A DNA stretch of 6,042 bases from Lysinibacillus sp. (GCA_012735355.1 JAAYHP010000462.1:1-6042); one strand, 5' to 3'; numbered from the stretch's first letter, positions 1-6,042 are shown. A program made the numbers and translations. The notes: generated from the sequence alone by a model not told the origin.

Positions 1-109
1 TCTTCACTGATTCTTAATTAAATTAGCTATATGTCCCAACCTCTTTGAAATAATACTTGGTATAAAGTTCATCTAATTTAATTATATTAATTAAAAAAAA
101 TCGTCAATG
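1..109. other. AT-rich flanking DNA without a supported gene
   Basis: This stretch is very AT-rich, with runs such as TTAATTAAAAAAAA near 88-100, and only very short frames are open on either strand. On the minus strand, the T-run following the stop of the small frame at 110-280 could contribute to transcription termination, but I find no GC-rich stem to go with it. The segment GAGGTTGGGACAT (minus strand, about 31-43) looks like a motif that recurs between genes in some Firmicutes. Only one copy is present here, so that is a recollection and not something the window shows. Confidence 0.4.
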
Positions 110-280
110 TTATTTCCGTCTTTGTTGAATCGTGATATATAAGCCTAGTAAACGGTCTGTGGTCATTCGTTTATTTCTGATGTCATCTAAATGTTGCTTT
201 TGGATGATGTCATCCTTCACTGCTTGCTCAATCATTTGTTCAGCCGCTGTGTACATCGTTGGTGATTTCAGGTCCCACAC
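110..280 (-). CDS. Small unidentified protein (56 aa), or the C-terminal end of a gene truncated by the IS
   Basis: I do not recognise this protein. From a GTG at 278-280 the minus strand encodes 56 residues beginning VWDLKSPTMYTAAEQ and ending LYITIQQRRK, then TAA. An AGGAGG motif 8 nt upstream of the GTG is a near-ideal ribosome binding site and supports a genuine small gene. However, the same frame stays open upstream (LAYQIQEEFN) right up to the end of the insertion sequence, 33 nt away. The alternative is therefore that this is the C-terminal piece of a longer protein cut by the IS and that AGGAGG is simply part of a Gln-Glu-Glu run. The product is mostly polar and charged, predicted largely helical, with no signal peptide or membrane segment. 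In either case the IS has removed its native upstream region, so present-day expression is doubtful. Confidence 0.5.
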   Translation of the reverse strand: MWDLKSPTMYTAAEQMIEQAVKDDIIQKQHLDDIRNKRMTTDRLLGLYITIQQRRK

Positions 281-313
281 ATTAAATTCCTCCTGTATTT
301 GATAAGCTAAAAC

Positions 314-345
314 TGAGCCACCATCGCAATTGAAAAGTGAGCCAC
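314..345 (+). repeat. Left end of the IS21-family element with two TGAGCCAC sites
   Basis: TGAGCCAC occurs at 314-321 and again at 338-345, spaced 24 nt apart start to start. The segment just inside (AATTGAAAAGTGAGCCAC) aligns with AATTAAAAATTGAGCCAC at the right end read on the opposite strand. Repeated terminal sites of this kind are the expected transposase binding sites of IS21-family elements. Confidence 0.85.
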
Positions 346-360
346 TTTATATGAAAATAA

Positions 361-382
361 TCCTAACTTTATAGAGTTAGGA
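361..382 (+). promoter_or_regulatory. Hairpin that pairs the upstream istA ribosome binding site
   Basis: TCCTAACT (361-368) and AGTTAGGA (375-382) are perfect inverted repeats giving an 8-bp stem with a 6-nt loop. The right arm contains most of AGGAG (379-383), the ribosome binding site for the GTG at 393. A second Shine-Dalgarno-like stretch, GAGGTGAT (390-397), lies outside the stem and would serve the TTG at 402. In RNA the hairpin could limit translation of the transposase, for instance on transcripts reading in from outside. That role is inference by analogy with 5' hairpins of other insertion sequences. A clear sigma-A promoter is not evident between 314 and 392. Confidence 0.5.
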
Positions 383-392
383 GCGTATAGAG

Positions 393-1946
393 GTGATTTC
401 ATTGGAAAAGAAACAGAAAGTGTTAATTGGCTTTCATCAAGAAAATAAAAGTCAACGTCAAATTGCGAAGGAGCTTGGGATTTCTAGAAATACTGTTAAA
501 AAGTACATTCAAGAGGATCTTGAAAAAAGAAAGCAAGATATTCGAGAGTTACCTGTTACAGATAACTATGTAACGCCTCCGTCGTATAAAAAACGAAAAG
601 GAAATAAACGTGCTTTAACACAGACGGTGATGAAACGTATTCGAAAAATGTTAAAAGAAAACGAATACAAACGACAACATCAAATGCACAAGCAACAACT
701 AAAAATAATTGATATTCATGAAAAGTTACTAGATGAAGGTTTTAAAATTAGTTACACCACTGTTAGAAATTTTGTAAATAGTGAGGTAAAACGTCTACAA
801 GAAGTCTATATTCGTCAAAAGGCAACTGCTGGTCATGAGATTGAATTTGACTGGGGAGAAGTTAAGTTAACGATTAATCAAACACGTCGTTCTTTTTCAA
901 TGGCGGTCTTTACCCTCCCTTATAGTAATGATCGATTTGCATTGTTATATGAATCTGAAACAATGGTTTGCGTACAAGATGCACATGTAAAATGTATTAA
1001 CTACTTAGGCTTTGTACCAGAGGTATTTACTTACGATAATATGCGAACAGTGGTAAAGCGATTTATCGGAACTGAACGTGAGATTACGGATGGGATGAAG
1101 AATTTATCGATGCATTATCACTTTAAAATTCGATTATGTGAGCCACGTAAAGGTAATCAAAAGGGGCATGTGGAGCGAAGTGTAGAGTATATTCGCCGTA
1201 AAGCATTTGCCCATCGAGATACATTTGCGAGTTTAGAAGAAGCCCAAACTTATCTTACAGAAATCGTCATGAAATTAAATTTACGTCCTCATTATAAGAA
1301 AAAGAAAACACATCATGAATTAATGTTAGAAGAACGTGTAACTAAAGCAACAAGTGCAGATATTATCCCATTTGATGCATCTGAATTACATGAGTTTAGG
1401 GTAGACAAATACAGCACGATTACCTTCAGACAAAATCATTATTCTGTACCAGAGGGACATGTTGGAGAATGGGTAAAAGTGAAAGTAAGTGCAGAAAAAT
1501 TAATGATTTTCAGTAATGATGCATGTATCGCAACCCACAAACGTTGTTGGCAGAGCCACCAGTGGATTATGGATATCTATCATTATTTACACACCTTTAA
1601 AAAGAAAAAAGGTGCATTAGCTCAAAGTGAATGTTTGAGTCAAGCACCAACAAAAATAAAAAATATCTACAATGACTATTATATTGGAAATGAACGAGAT
1701 TTTCTAGAGTTACTTATCTATTTAAAAGAGCATAGCAATTTAGAAAAGGTCTTAGCGGCAATTGAACAACTTCAGAAGAACCATACGGTTCAAATAACAA
1801 CAGAGAAGATTATTTTCTTAGCCAATCAAGCAGAACCTATTCATAAAACTGTGCAGTCCAAAAATGAGGTCACCACCCAATCTCTTGAAAACCTTTCAGC
1901 CATAACGGCTTTATTTGAGATGAAAAAGACAGGGGTGCTTCATTAA
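393..1946 (+). CDS. istA: IS21-family transposase IstA (DDE integrase)
   Basis: IstA carries out DNA strand cleavage and transfer during transposition of the element. The 517-residue product has an N-terminal helix-turn-helix (about residues 20-40, SQRQIAKELGISRNTVKKYI) for binding the terminal repeats. An rve-type catalytic core follows, with likely DDE residues D153 (EFDWGEV), D215 (TYDNMRT) and E261 (KGHVERSVEYIRR). After that come a beta-rich C-terminal domain (about 330-375) and a basic tail that typically contacts IstB. The length is normal for the family and no frameshift is seen. The start is uncertain: GTG at 393 has AGGAG 9 nt upstream, but that site is in a hairpin, whereas TTG at 402 has GAGGTGAT at good spacing and would shorten the protein by three residues. 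The stop overlaps the istB start by one base, indicating translational coupling. Confidence 0.95.
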   Translation: MISLEKKQKVLIGFHQENKSQRQIAKELGISRNTVKKYIQEDLEKRKQDIRELPVTDNYVTPPSYKKRKGNKRALTQTVMKRIRKMLKENEYKRQHQMHKQQLKIIDIHEKLLDEGFKISYTTVRNFVNSEVKRLQEVYIRQKATAGHEIEFDWGEVKLTINQTRRSFSMAVFTLPYSNDRFALLYESETMVCVQDAHVKCINYLGFVPEVFTYDNMRTVVKRFIGTEREITDGMKNLSMHYHFKIRLCEPRKGNQKGHVERSVEYIRRKAFAHRDTFASLEEAQTYLTEIVMKLNLRPHYKKKKTHHELMLEERVTKATSADIIPFDASELHEFRVDKYSTITFRQNHYSVPEGHVGEWVKVKVSAEKLMIFSNDACIATHKRCWQSHQWIMDIYHYLHTFKKKKGALAQSECLSQAPTKIKNIYNDYYIGNERDFLELLIYLKEHSNLEKVLAAIEQLQKNHTVQITTEKIIFLANQAEPIHKTVQSKNEVTTQSLENLSAITALFEMKKTGVLH

Positions 1947-2698
1947 TGGATAAGCGACAAGAAATGATTGAGATGTGTAAAGAACTGCGATTGCCAAGCA
2001 TTCGCTCATTTATTCAAGAAGATGATATGTGGAAACAACATCAGACAGCAGAGGATTTTTTATATCACGCACTCGTGCAAGAAATGCAGGATCGAGAAGT
2101 ACGAGCAAAAGCAAATCGGATCCGTTTAGCAAATTTTCCAGAAAAGAAATTATTAACTGAATTAGAGACTGAGAGATTACCGCAAAATGCGGCCTCTCGC
2201 CTCCCACATTTAAAAAAATTAGATTTTATTCAAGAAAAACAAAACGTCTTATTAATTGGATCGCCAGGTACAGGTAAAACTCATATTGCGATTGGTTTAG
2301 GTATTGAAGCCTGTTTAGCAGGGTATAAGGTATATTTCACCACAGTTTCGTCCCTAGTCAATCAATTAAAGGAAAGCCGTTCTGAAAGAACATTACGTTC
2401 TTTTGAATTGAAGTTTGAAAAGTATGATTTAGTAATCATCGATGAACTTGGTTATATTTCTTTTGATAAAGAAGGTGCGGAATTATTATTTACTCACCTT
2501 TCACTAAGGGCAGGACGAGCATCAACCATTATAACGAGTAATTTATCATTTGATCGCTGGGAAGAAGTCTTTCATGATCCAGTGTTAACAGCAGCTTTAA
2601 CAGACCGACTAACACATAGAGCTTATATGGTAGATATGGTGGGTCCATCTTATCGAATATTAGATACAAAAGAATGGATGGAAAATAGTCAGGTTTAG
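1946..2698 (+). CDS. istB: IS21-family helper ATPase IstB (AAA+)
   Basis: IstB is the DnaA/DnaC-like AAA+ ATPase that assembles on target DNA and delivers it to IstA, thereby governing target choice and transposition. The 250-residue protein has an N-terminal IstB-specific helical region (1-95). The ATPase core contains Walker A GSPGTGKT (105-112), Walker B DLVIIDE (161-167), a sensor-1-like TSN (197-199) and a probable arginine finger in DRL (R221). The length is typical and all motifs are intact. The ATG shares one base with the istA stop (TAATG). AGGGGTG (1931-1937) lies 8 nt upstream as the ribosome binding site inside the istA coding region. The stop codon abuts the right terminal repeat. 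Together with intact IstA, this suggests a functional element. Confidence 0.95.
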   Translation: MDKRQEMIEMCKELRLPSIRSFIQEDDMWKQHQTAEDFLYHALVQEMQDREVRAKANRIRLANFPEKKLLTELETERLPQNAASRLPHLKKLDFIQEKQNVLLIGSPGTGKTHIAIGLGIEACLAGYKVYFTTVSSLVNQLKESRSERTLRSFELKFEKYDLVIIDELGYISFDKEGAELLFTHLSLRAGRASTIITSNLSFDRWEEVFHDPVLTAALTDRLTHRAYMVDMVGPSYRILDTKEWMENSQV

Positions 2699-2728
2699 TG
2701 GCTCAATTTTTAATTAATAAATGGCTCA
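2698..2728 (-). repeat. Right end of the IS21-family element with two inverted TGAGCCA sites
   Basis: Read on the minus strand this end is TGAGCCA at the outer edge (2722-2728), an AT-rich spacer, then TGAGCCAC (2698-2705). The start-to-start spacing is 23 nt, against 24 nt at the left end. The inner copy begins on the last base of the istB stop codon, so the coding region runs directly into the terminal repeat with no spare sequence. Confidence 0.85.
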
Positions 2729-2735
2729 AATTTAA

Positions 2736-3053
2736 CTTGCGAAATACATATTAAAAAATGCTTTAGATATGTTGCCACCAAAAGCGTTGCGCTATAAACC
2801 AGCAGCAATTGTGGCTAATGGCGGCACATTCCAACACCATTTAGTTGTGGAAAATCAATTCAGACCGATTTTAGATTATTTCCGCTGTTTAGTCACTCCA
2901 AACTATGTATATACTCATACATCCCATTTTGGTGAAAATGATCAAATTATCGATCAGGATATTCATGAGCGTTTACGTGAATTAGCTCGCGTTTTCGTTC
3001 AATATTGCAAAATGAGCGAAACGCTAACGAAAGAGCCGATTGATAAACACTAA
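2736..3053 (+). pseudogene. 3' remnant of an NADPH-dependent FMN reductase / flavodoxin-fold oxidoreductase gene
   Basis: The frame is open from 2736 to the TAA ending at 3053 and encodes about 105 residues. The region LKNALDMLPPKALRYKPAAIVANGG matches the middle of the NADPH-dependent FMN reductase family (SsuE/azoreductase-like, usually about 180-190 aa), where an LKNALD helix follows the flavin-contacting loop. The remainder (VVENQFRPILDYFRCLVTPNYVYTHTSHF, then a charged C-terminal helix) fits the end of such a protein. The N-terminal half carrying the phosphate-binding GSxR-type loop is absent, and the right end of the IS lies just upstream, with a stop codon at 2733. The first internal ATG (2769) has no ribosome binding site, so the 94-residue product from there is probably not made. 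The missing 5' half is not found on the other side of the IS either. The exact enzyme cannot be assigned. Confidence 0.8.
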
Positions 3054-3088
3054 TTTTTCTAAATTTGAAAATAGAAAGACTTTAATTG

Positions 3089-3131
3089 AAAACACCTGTA
3101 ATTCTTTGTGAATAAGATTTACAGGTGTTTT
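3089..3131 (+). terminator. Rho-independent terminator after the reductase remnant
   Basis: AAAACACCTGTAA (3089-3101) and TTACAGGTGTTTT (3119-3131) form a perfect 13-bp stem with a 17-nt loop, followed by a T-rich tail (TTTATTTATT). It lies 36 nt after the stop of the reductase remnant and would have ended that gene's transcript. It now also blocks read-through from the IS into the ger operon. The A-run on the left arm gives a weaker T-run on the other strand, so some activity in the minus direction is possible. Confidence 0.88.
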
Positions 3132-3248
3132 TATTTATTCAATTCATCACTAATTTTTATCCTTTTAGTGTGTAAAGAGCATAAATCGTTTTCATAAATT
3201 TACGGTTAGCAAGTATGTGAATTGGATATTCTAAAATATATACTGCTT

Positions 3249-3255
3249 CATACTA
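3249..3255 (+). promoter_or_regulatory. Putative sigma-G -10 element (CATACTA) of the ger operon
   Basis: CATACTA matches the -10 consensus used by the forespore factor sigma-G, which drives ger receptor operons in Bacillus. Transcription would start near 3261-3263, leaving a leader of only about 16 nt that still contains the GGAG ribosome binding site. The -35 is weak: the nearest candidate, GGATA (3224-3228), gives a spacer of about 20 bp instead of 17-18. The call therefore rests on the -10 match and gene context. Confidence 0.5.
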
Positions 3256-3277
3256 TAGAAGATTGGAGATTATACCA

Positions 3278-4621
3278 ATGTCTTCAAAAGTAAATCTTTC
3301 ATGGATTGCCAGTCAATTTGAAGATAAGAATGATTTGATACAAAAGAAGTTAGAGTTAGATCATAAACAAATTACAGTATTATTTATTAAATCGCTAATT
3401 GACCAAGAATTATATCAAAAATACATTATTAATCCATTTTTTGAATTGCCGACACAAGAACAATTTAACCTTTACTTATTTGCATTACCTCAATTTCAAG
3501 AAGTCCCTTCAAAAGAAAAAGCACTTTATTTTGTGATGGAAGGGAATGTACTTATTGAAATTCAAGACAATTTATATTCCCTTGATTTCAATTTAACAAA
3601 AAATAGTGATGTCAATTCTACTTCTGTTGAAACAACCATCCACGGTTCTGAATTGGCATTAAGTGATAACTTGATGACCAATATTAATGTGATACGTTCT
3701 TCGTATCATCAACCGTCTTTAATGATTGAATATTTCGAAAAAGGTGAAGTAAATAAGCCAAAAATGGCGCTAATTTATGATGATAAAAAAGTAAAACGAA
3801 AGGCATTGGAAAGTATCAGGGAAAAATTAGAGAAAATTGATATGCAAGTCATTACAGAGGCACCTCAATTCAATACTTTATTAAATGATCAACGGTATTC
3901 CTTATTTCCTAAAATGTTACTAACAGAACGACCAGACCGAATTGTTTACAACCTTGCTGGTGGGAAAGTGATATTGTTGGTAGACGGTAGCCCTCAATCA
4001 ATGATTGCGCCTGTCGTATTTTTCGATTTTATGACAACCATGGAAGATAATTACCACACATTAGCGATTTCATATTATTTAAAATTGCTGCGTTATATTG
4101 GTATATTCGTATGTATTTTACTTCCAGGAATTTATATAGGCGCTGTGTCCTTTTCACCAGAGGTATTTCGAACAGAATTAATGTTGACCATCGCAGGAAG
4201 CAGAATGGGAGTTCCATTTACTTCCTTTGTAGAAGTATTATTTATGCTTTTTTTTATGGAACTGTTACTCGAGGCGAGTATTCGACTTCCGAAGGCGATT
4301 AGTGCAACGGCAGCAACGGTTGGAGGTCTTATTTTAGGAACAGCTGTAACGGAAGCGGCCCTTGCTTCTAATATCATGGTCATTATCGTATCGGCAGTTG
4401 CAATCTCGACCTTCGTCATTCCTGTTAATGAAATGGCGTTTGCAATACGCATCGTACGATTAATTTTAATTGTGATTGCGAGTATTTTTGGATTAGCTGG
4501 CCTCACATTAGGTTTTTTATGTTTCATTATGTATCTAGTAAATTTGACAAGCTTTGGGGAACCGTATTTAAGGTTTTATAACTACCGAAAAGGTAATCAG
4601 GATTCGGAGGGACAGGCTTGA
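3278..4621 (+). CDS. Spore germinant receptor subunit A (GerAA/GerKA family)
   Basis: This is the A subunit of a nutrient germinant receptor of the spore inner membrane; family members are thought to form the ion-conducting part of the complex. The ATG at 3278 is preferred (447 aa) because GGAG (3265-3268) lies 9 nt upstream; the upstream TTG at 3263 overlaps that ribosome binding site. Residues 1 to about 245 are the soluble domain, with family signatures VETTIHG (117-123), LLTERPDR (214-221) and ILLVDGSP (232-239). Membrane segments lie at roughly 270-290, 316-336, 343-361, 365-385 and 394-422, including IAGSRMGVPF (305-314) and IRLPKAI (335-341). Oddities: the usual R-G-P-x-E-x-F motif reads HGSELAL, the usual SREGVPFP reads SRMGVPFT, and the C-terminal tail after FGEPYL is only about 16 residues, making the protein shorter than the common 460-520. 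The stop overlaps the B gene, so it heads an A-B-C operon. The specific germinant cannot be told. Confidence 0.93.
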   Translation: MSSKVNLSWIASQFEDKNDLIQKKLELDHKQITVLFIKSLIDQELYQKYIINPFFELPTQEQFNLYLFALPQFQEVPSKEKALYFVMEGNVLIEIQDNLYSLDFNLTKNSDVNSTSVETTIHGSELALSDNLMTNINVIRSSYHQPSLMIEYFEKGEVNKPKMALIYDDKKVKRKALESIREKLEKIDMQVITEAPQFNTLLNDQRYSLFPKMLLTERPDRIVYNLAGGKVILLVDGSPQSMIAPVVFFDFMTTMEDNYHTLAISYYLKLLRYIGIFVCILLPGIYIGAVSFSPEVFRTELMLTIAGSRMGVPFTSFVEVLFMLFFMELLLEASIRLPKAISATAATVGGLILGTAVTEAALASNIMVIIVSAVAISTFVIPVNEMAFAIRIVRLILIVIASIFGLAGLTLGFLCFIMYLVNLTSFGEPYLRFYNYRKGNQDSEGQA

Positions 4622-5736
4622 GTCGATTTTATTATTATTTAGTCATGATTAATATGATTGCAAATATTATTTCAGCTGTTCCTACCATTCTTTTGCGGTA
4701 TCGAAACGATGGAGCTGTATTGTCTTTAATTGTCGGTATCATATTAGGGCTAGTAATTGTGATTGTTTATACGAAATTTTTTAATGCCTTCCCAGGGAAG
4801 ACATTTCCGGAACTGTTGGTACAAACGACATCTAAATGGTTTTACTATCCATTATTATTTTTTATGGCGGTTATGTGGTTTATTGCAGGGATAAGCACAT
4901 TAATTACTTACTCTTTTTTGCTTATACGGTATTTAACTCCTGATATACCAATTATGCTTATTGGGTTAACCTTAATTTTATCTATTATATTTGGATGTTT
5001 TATGAAAACCGATCGAGTGTTATACACCATCGAAATCGTTTTTGTAATTAATTTTCCTATCATTATTTTTATTATTATCAAAGCATATACAAGCAAAAAT
5101 TTAAATTGGGATTTTTTTAGGGAAGCAATGTTACATGTTGTGCAAGCACCCAATATACATGCAGTTTCTTCAAGTATATTTTTATTTCTTGGCGTAGTGA
5201 ATCTCGTGATTTTTAACCGTTTCTTTACCCAAAAACAAAACTTTGGTTTAAAACAAATCATTGTACTTGTTTTTATCGCCATTGCAACCACTTTTACGAC
5301 TTATTTTATACCAATCGGTTTTCATGGTTCGGAGACAGTTGGTGAGCTTATTTATCCATGGATTGCTACGAGCGACTCCATGAGAATGAGATATTTTGTA
5401 ATAGAACGTCTAGTATATGTTTTTTTACTTCTTTATTTATCAATGGCTTTTTTAAGTATCTTGATTCACTGGCATGTAGCGGTCGAGTTATTCAAGTATA
5501 TTTTCAAATTAGAAAAAATGAAATTTAAAGGAATAAATATCGGTTATATCATTTTGATTGTCTTTTTCACCGTTAGTTCTCTCTATATAATCGTATCATT
5601 AACAGAGTATCAGTTGTTTCAATACTCCAAATACTTCTTCAACATAGCTGTTGTCAATTTCTTTGCTATGATTTTTTTATTTATCTATATCATTAGGAGG
5701 ATGAAAGGTGCTAATAAAAAAGCGAATGAAAGTTAA
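4618..5736 (+). CDS. Spore germinant receptor subunit B (GerAB family, permease-like)
   Basis: This is a 372-residue integral membrane protein of the spore germination permease family, within the amino acid/polyamine/organocation transporter fold. B subunits are regarded as the germinant-binding component. About ten hydrophobic segments are visible, near 4-22, 34-53, 78-101, 111-128, 135-154, 184-202, 212-233, 262-284, 308-328 and 338-360. Family-typical features include RYRNDGAVLSLIVGIILG (27-44), the FPGKTFPELL loop (58-67), YPWIA (246-250) and IERLVY (262-267), with a basic C-terminus. The start is TTG at 4618, overlapping the A-gene stop as TTGA, with GGAGGG (4606-4611) 6 nt upstream, so translation is probably coupled. 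The length is normal. Its own 3' end carries the ribosome binding site of the C gene. Confidence 0.93.
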   Translation: MSRFYYYLVMINMIANIISAVPTILLRYRNDGAVLSLIVGIILGLVIVIVYTKFFNAFPGKTFPELLVQTTSKWFYYPLLFFMAVMWFIAGISTLITYSFLLIRYLTPDIPIMLIGLTLILSIIFGCFMKTDRVLYTIEIVFVINFPIIIFIIIKAYTSKNLNWDFFREAMLHVVQAPNIHAVSSSIFLFLGVVNLVIFNRFFTQKQNFGLKQIIVLVFIAIATTFTTYFIPIGFHGSETVGELIYPWIATSDSMRMRYFVIERLVYVFLLLYLSMAFLSILIHWHVAVELFKYIFKLEKMKFKGINIGYIILIVFFTVSSLYIIVSLTEYQLFQYSKYFFNIAVVNFFAMIFLFIYIIRRMKGANKKANES

Positions 5737-6042
5737 ATTATTCATCCTAATAACGATTCCATTCCTAGTCGTCCTCACAGGTTGCGGAGAATTCAAAGAT
5801 ATAGATAAAATGGTGTTTGTTTCGATGTTTGGGATTGATGAGACCGATGATCCTGAAAAACCATACAAAATCATCTTAAAGCTTTATGTTCCAACGAGTT
5901 CGTTTAGACAAAATCCAACGCCTGAGTACACATATCTTTCAAAAAACGGTAAGACGTTGGCAGAAACGATTTCGATATTGGAATCTCATTTAGATAAAGA
6001 ATTGGATTTTGGCCACTCGAGGCTAATTGTGGTTGGGGAGAA
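5708..6042 (+). CDS. Spore germinant receptor subunit C (GerAC family lipoprotein), 3' end beyond window
   Basis: The C subunit of the receptor is a lipid-anchored protein on the outer face of the spore inner membrane. The GTG at 5708 is chosen because AGGAGG (5695-5700) lies 7 nt upstream; the ATG at 5726 has no ribosome binding site at usable distance. The product starts with a basic segment (LIKKRMKVK), a hydrophobic stretch and the lipobox LTGC, with the lipid-modified cysteine at residue 26. It then matches the Ger(x)C N-terminal domain: KDIDKMVFVSMFGID (30-44) and DFGHSRLIVVGE (100-111). The common W-D after the GC is E-F here. About 111 residues are present; the family is usually 350-400, so most of the gene lies outside. 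It overlaps the B gene by 29 bp in another frame, typical of tight ger operons. Confidence 0.92.
   Translation, partial: MLIKKRMKVKLFILITIPFLVVLTGCGEFKDIDKMVFVSMFGIDETDDPEKPYKIILKLYVPTSSFRQNPTPEYTYLSKNGKTLAETISILESHLDKELDFGHSRLIVVGE

Larger units (their letters stand above)
314..2728 (+). mobile_element. IS21-family insertion sequence, apparently complete (2415 bp)
   Basis: The element is bounded by TGAGCCA at 314-320 and its inverse TGGCTCA at 2722-2728, with a second inner copy at each end (338-345 and 2698-2705). Duplicated terminal binding sites, a length near 2.4 kb and an istA-istB gene pair with a one-base TAATG overlap are all hallmarks of the IS21 family. Both genes are full length with intact catalytic motifs, so the element may still be active. 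IS21 elements usually leave a short direct repeat of several bases, but none is visible: the left flank reads GCTAAAAC and the right flank AATTTAAC. The flanks also belong to two unrelated genes, which suggests deletion or recombination after insertion. The outer boundaries are inferred from the repeats and could be off by a base or two. Confidence 0.9.
3054..3277 (+). other. Intergenic region between reductase remnant and ger operon
   Basis: This gap holds the terminator at 3089-3131, then about 115 nt of AT-rich DNA leading to the CATACTA element and the GGAG ribosome binding site of the ger A subunit. A short imperfect inverted repeat (CACTAA 3148-3153 with TTAGTG 3165-3170, 11-nt loop) has no recognised role. 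No small gene or RNA is supported. Confidence 0.6.

Noticed and set aside
20..43. Minus-strand tail reading LDELYTKYYFKEVGTYS as the end of another gene
   Set aside because: The frame is too short, runs into very AT-rich sequence upstream and has no start or recognisable family; it cannot be supported from this window.
2010..2207. Minus-strand frame of 65 codons inside istB
   Set aside because: It is antisense to a well-conserved part of IstB and has no supporting signal.
2698..2770. Outward promoter at the right end of the IS driving the reductase remnant
   Set aside because: I looked for a -35/-10 pair reading out of the end; TTGCGA at 2737 has no acceptable -10 at normal spacing.
3148..3170. 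Short inverted repeat CACTAA/TTAGTG as a second terminator or operator
   Set aside because: Only six base pairs, AT-rich and without a T-run; likely chance in AT-rich DNA.
3263..3277. Upstream TTG start for the A subunit adding five residues
   Set aside because: This TTG includes the first G of the GGAG ribosome binding site that correctly spaces to the ATG at 3278, and it has no good site of its own.
4029..5291. Minus-strand and alternate-frame open frames within the ger genes
   Set aside because: They lie in the shadow of strongly recognisable GerA and GerB coding sequences, lack convincing start signals and do not resemble known proteins.
5726..5728. ATG start for the GerC lipoprotein
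   Set aside because: It lies 25 nt from the AGGAGG and has no closer ribosome binding site. The in-frame GTG at 5708 has ideal spacing and still gives a normal lipoprotein signal peptide.
5677..5874. Minus-strand frame of 65 codons over the start of the C gene
   Set aside because: It is antisense to the GerB end and the GerC signal peptide region, with no sign of independent coding.

Overview
The window looks like part of a low-GC, AT-rich Firmicute chromosome, most likely an endospore-forming member of the Bacillales. The evidence is a gerA-type spore germinant receptor operon, strong AGGAGG-type ribosome binding sites with GTG and TTG starts, and a typical Rho-independent terminator. I cannot name the genus from the sequence alone.

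Layout: (1) Positions 1-313 are AT-rich flanking DNA. They contain a small unidentified minus-strand reading frame (110-280) whose upstream side is cut off by an insertion sequence. (2) Positions 314-2728 are an apparently complete IS21-family element of about 2.4 kb. It has paired TGAGCCA-type terminal repeats and intact istA (transposase) and istB (AAA+ ATPase helper) genes joined by a TAATG overlap. (3) Positions 2736-3053 are the 3' part of a flavin/NADPH-dependent oxidoreductase gene. Its 5' part is missing at the right end of the IS. No target duplication is visible and the two flanks are unrelated genes, so the element probably sits on a deletion or recombination junction. (4) Positions 3089-3131 are a strong hairpin terminator that insulates the remnant from what follows. 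(5) From 3249 to the window end lies a ger operon in the order A-B-C: a GerAA-type subunit (3278-4621), a GerAB-type permease-like subunit starting at TTG (4618-5736), and a GerAC-type lipoprotein starting at GTG (5708 to beyond the window).

The three ger genes overlap (4 bp and 29 bp), so they are almost certainly co-transcribed and translationally coupled. Together they should form one nutrient germinant receptor in the spore inner membrane: A is the membrane subunit with a large soluble N-terminal domain, B is the putative ligand-sensing transporter-like subunit, and C is the lipid-anchored subunit on the outer face. A CATACTA element just upstream fits forespore sigma-G control, but its -35 partner is poor.

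I see no novel defence or mobile system. The points most worth a second look are the IS deletion junction, a hairpin that sequesters a ribosome binding site at the start of istA, and the sequence divergence of the receptor A subunit.
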